64,000 bases of DNA from the NCBI RefSeq assembly GCF_010686705.1, contig NZ_JAAGWY010000001.1:992001-1056000 (forward strand), given 5' to 3'. The first letter of the stretch is position 1. Each line of letters starts with the position of its first letter. A program made the position numbers and the translations under genes. The notes below the pieces were generated by a model. It worked only from the letters and a program-made list of their open reading frames with translations, had not been told where the DNA came from and made no database searches. This stretch comes from Leifsonia tongyongensis (GTDB lineage Bacteria; Actinomycetota; Actinomycetes; Actinomycetales; Microbacteriaceae). Shown in pieces: positions 61,931 through 64,000 of the stretch.

Positions 61931-62926
61931 GTGGCAACTCGTCGCGAGGTCGCAGAAGCTGCGAATGTCTCCGTCCGCACCGTATCCAACGTGGTCAACG
62001 GGTTCCCCACCATCGCCCCGGAGACACGCGCCCGCGTCTTGCGCGCGATCGAGGAAATGGACTATCGCCCCAGCAAGATCGCGCGCATCCTCAAACGCGG
62101 CCGATCGGGATTGGTTGCTCTGGTGCTCCCGGAACTGGACACACCCTACTTTGCCGAATTGACCCGAGCGTTCGTCGAGCTCGGAGGCGAACGCGGATTC
62201 ACCGTCATCATCGACCAGACCGACGGCGACCCTCAGCGAGAGCTCGAACTCATCAATCAATCCGACCACGGAACGCTCTTCGACGGTGTCATCGTCAGCC
62301 CACTCGGTCTTGCTGACACCGACGCAGACGCGATCTCGTCAGAGCGGCCAGTGGTATTTCTCGGTGAGGAGACACACCCCGGCTTCGACCACGTACGGAT
62401 TGATAACTTCGCCGCAGCGCGCGAAGCCACCGCCCATCTACTCGACTCCGGGCGACGCAAAGTTGCCGCACTCGGCGCCCAAAGAACGCTGGTCCGATCG
62501 AGCAGTATTCGACTGCTGGGCTATCGGCAAGCCCTTGAGGACGCCGGCGTCGCTTTCGATCCTGACCTGATCGGATACGTCGAGGAATTCCGCCGGCCTG
62601 ATGGTGCCGCGGCAATGGCACGGCTTCTCGATGGGCCGACAGTCCCCGACGCCGTGTTCTGCTTCTCCGACCCGCTTGCGCTGGGCGCGATGAGAACTCT
62701 GCACGAGCGAGGATTGCGCATCCCTGAAGACGTCGCACTCGTCGGCTTCGACGATATCGAGGACGGCCACTTCAGCTTCCCGACCCTCTCAAGCATTAGC
62801 CCGGACAAATCATTCATCGCCTCCCGCGCACTGGAACTGCTTTCGGCACACATCGACGGCACGGCGGTCAAGCCAGGGGAATACCTCGCCCCACACCGTC
62901 TTGTCGTTCGCGAAAGCTCTGTGTAA
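61931..62926 (+). CDS. LacI-family transcriptional regulator
   Basis: 331 aa from GTG 61931 with AGGGG five bases upstream; an earlier in-frame TTG is part of the operator. The N-terminal helix-turn-helix (TRREVAEAANVSVRTVSNVV) and hinge (YRPSKIARILKRGRSGLVAL) are typical. The periplasmic-binding-protein-like ligand domain fills residues 60-330 (DAVFCFSDPLALGAMRTLHE, VGFDDIEDGHFSFPTLSSIS). Divergent from the GH2-transporter operon and next to two matching operators, so it is the probable local repressor. Confidence 0.93.
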   Translation: MATRREVAEAANVSVRTVSNVVNGFPTIAPETRARVLRAIEEMDYRPSKIARILKRGRSGLVALVLPELDTPYFAELTRAFVELGGERGFTVIIDQTDGDPQRELELINQSDHGTLFDGVIVSPLGLADTDADAISSERPVVFLGEETHPGFDHVRIDNFAAAREATAHLLDSGRRKVAALGAQRTLVRSSSIRLLGYRQALEDAGVAFDPDLIGYVEEFRRPDGAAAMARLLDGPTVPDAVFCFSDPLALGAMRTLHERGLRIPEDVALVGFDDIEDGHFSFPTLSSISPDKSFIASRALELLSAHIDGTAVKPGEYLAPHRLVVRESSV

Positions 62927-63249
62927 CGCCCCAAACGGATGGCGAAGGGAATGGCCCTGCGTTTTGGATGAGGTCTAGGAGCATCTCATCGACACACCCC
63001 AGCTCTCGGCGAGAGAGACCTCGATCGGGTGAGGCGGCGGCGGATGCTCGGCGCGAACGAAGGTGCGGGCCATTCGCGTTCCCGATCACCGGCGATTGCC
63101 AATCGGTCCGGCCCGGCTCGTTTCTGTGCCGACAGGTCGGGGTGTCTTACGCGCAACCCGCCCTCACCTTCGGCGCGATCGAAGTCAGCATTGGCGCGAT
63201 TCTGGTGGCCGGCTCATGGTTCAGGTCGAGTCCACAACGCAGATCGGTC
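62927..63249. other. Non-coding or decayed stretch after the LacI gene
   Basis: About 320 bp between convergent genes. A hydrophobic open stretch near 63140-63230 (VSYAQPALTFGAIEVSIGAI) could be a remnant of a membrane protein but has no start, site or continuation. I see no terminator hairpin that stands out. Confidence 0.45.
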
Positions 63250-63624
63250 TCAGGGGGTCGGGCGTGAGAAGAGATTCACGAGGTTGCCATCAGGATCGCG
63301 GAACAGGGTGGACCTGTTCCCCCAGGGCATCGTGGTCGGCTCGAGCACGATGTCCTCGAGCACGTCCTGCAGTCGAGCAAACTCCGCGTCGACGTCCGTG
63401 ACGAGGAATTCGACGATGATCGTGTCGTTGCTGCCCGGTTTCGGGGCGTCGTCGCCGAGCATCGCGACGGTTACTGTGCTCGCGATCGCGATGGTGCCGG
63501 TGGCCGTTCGGAACTCCGCGAAGACAGGAGCCGGCCGCGCGGCGAGAGTGCCCGTGACGGCTTCGTAGAAACGAACGAGCCTGTCGACGTCGTGAGTGAT
63601 GATGCGGATCGATGCGAGGTCCAT
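63250..63624 (-). CDS. VOC-superfamily (glyoxalase-like) protein
   Basis: 124 aa with AAGGAAG before the ATG. It has the paired beta-alpha-beta-beta-beta layout: IRIITHDVDRLVRFYEAVTG at the start and STLFRDPDGNLVNLFSRPTP at the end, characteristic of VOC proteins. Of the usual metal ligands His10 and a late Glu/Asn position are seen only in part (DPDGNLVNLF has Asn where Glu is common), so an enzymatic role is uncertain. It lies 76 nt downstream of the WYL-type regulator gene on the same strand and may be regulated with it. Confidence 0.86.
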   Translation of the reverse strand: MDLASIRIITHDVDRLVRFYEAVTGTLAARPAPVFAEFRTATGTIAIASTVTVAMLGDDAPKPGSNDTIIVEFLVTDVDAEFARLQDVLEDIVLEPTTMPWGNRSTLFRDPDGNLVNLFSRPTP

Positions 63625-63700
63625 GGTCTTCCTTTCAGCCGGGCCGTTTGGCTCGACGTGTCCAGGATCGGCCAGACGCGCGACAACGTCCTGTCGGTGT

Positions 63701-64000
63701 TTAGGGCGAATTCTCGCTCAAGCCGACCATCCGGAGCTCTCCCTCGACGATGCCGAGATCCTCCACGCGCAGCGGGCGCCGCGGTGGTCGCTCGCCCGTA
63801 GGCTTCGCCTCGGTGATGCGGTCGCCTCGGAATGCGCGAACGCCGTCGCGCAGCCGGCACCAGGCGATCAAGTACCAGTCGCTGCCCTTTCCGACGAATC
63901 CCATGGGTTCGACGTTTCGCGAGGTCGCGATGCCGTTGCGATCGGTATAGATGATCTGTAGAACGTGCCCGGTTCGCAATGCGTTGGCCAGTTCGCGCGG
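63701..64000 (-). CDS. WYL-domain (YafY-type) transcriptional regulator, partial
   Basis: The frame is open from the window edge to TAA at 63703-63701, giving 99 residues of the C-terminal part. Reading from the edge: PRELANALRTGHVLQIIYTD, then RNVEPMGFVGKGSDWYLIAW and VRAFRGDRI, a WYL ligand-sensing domain. The in-frame TTG at 63979 is not a start, because the homology continues upstream. The DNA-binding N-terminus lies outside the window. Confidence 0.85.
   Translation of the reverse strand, partial: PRELANALRTGHVLQIIYTDRNGIATSRNVEPMGFVGKGSDWYLIAWCRLRDGVRAFRGDRITEAKPTGERPPRRPLRVEDLGIVEGELRMVGLSENSP

Noticed and set aside
63140-63230. Hydrophobic stretch resembling a transporter helix
   Set aside because: No start codon with a site, short, and no extension on either side; kept only as a possible remnant.

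Overview
The window is high-GC DNA that looks like a chromosome segment of a motile high-GC Gram-positive, most likely an actinobacterium of the Microbacteriaceae type. This is an inference from the dense use of gatgcg/gcatcc, frequent GTG starts, many 1-4 bp start/stop overlaps, a flagellar locus with no P- or L-ring genes, and a fused CopD-CtaG protein. No sequence search was run.

Positions 1-29068 form a nearly continuous flagellar locus. It opens with the 5' end of a second flbD-like gene on the minus strand, then fliC, fliD, fliS and a small unknown gene. Next come a rod/basal-body/export-ATPase/hook operon (flgB-flgC-fliE-fliF-fliG-fliH-fliI-fliJ-NlpC/P60-fliK-flgD-flgE), a strong terminator, flbD-motA-motB, and a switch/export operon (fliM-fliN-fliO-fliP-fliQ-fliR-flhB-flhA-flhF-like). 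On the minus strand lie flgN-flgK-flgL-fliW, preceded by a second small unknown gene and the sigma factor fliA. A second flgN-like gene is divergent from fliA. Four near-identical sigma-28 type promoters (TAAC-N15-GYCGAKAG) sit before fliC, flgB, fliM and flgN, so the locus carries both its sigma factor and the sites that factor should read. Three small gene families (FlbD, FlgN and an unrecognised 103-122 aa family) each occur twice. FliM lacks the usual CheY-docking motif, the FlhF-like protein lacks a P-loop, and a P60 peptidase without signal peptide sits among the export genes.

Positions 29065-40180 are mixed accessory and housekeeping genes: an amidase and agmatine deiminase pair with a divergent TetR regulator and its palindrome, a serine-hydrolase lipoprotein with a substituted catalytic motif, small membrane proteins, a PIF1/RecD-like helicase, an anchored unknown protein, and the CopD-CtaG fusion. 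Tandem repeats and strong hairpins fill the convergent junctions.

Positions 40240-55100 hold hup, the ribosomal protein genes rpmB-rpmG-rpsN (all without zinc ligands), a heptad-repeat membrane protein, a znuACB-zur zinc operon with a clear Zur box, a branched-chain 2-oxoacid dehydrogenase operon (E1 alpha, E1 beta, E2) behind an aminotransferase, a holin-like membrane protein, purB, and a small polysaccharide cluster (GT4 transferase, a 35-aa membrane peptide, O-antigen-ligase-like protein).

Positions 55055-64000 hold small membrane proteins, a gene-poor stretch, and a sugar-utilisation cluster: a GH2 glycosidase, an ABC transporter and a divergent LacI regulator with two operators. The solute-binding protein gene has lost its signal-peptide region and its original start is out of frame. 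The window ends with a VOC-family protein and the 3' part of a WYL-domain regulator.
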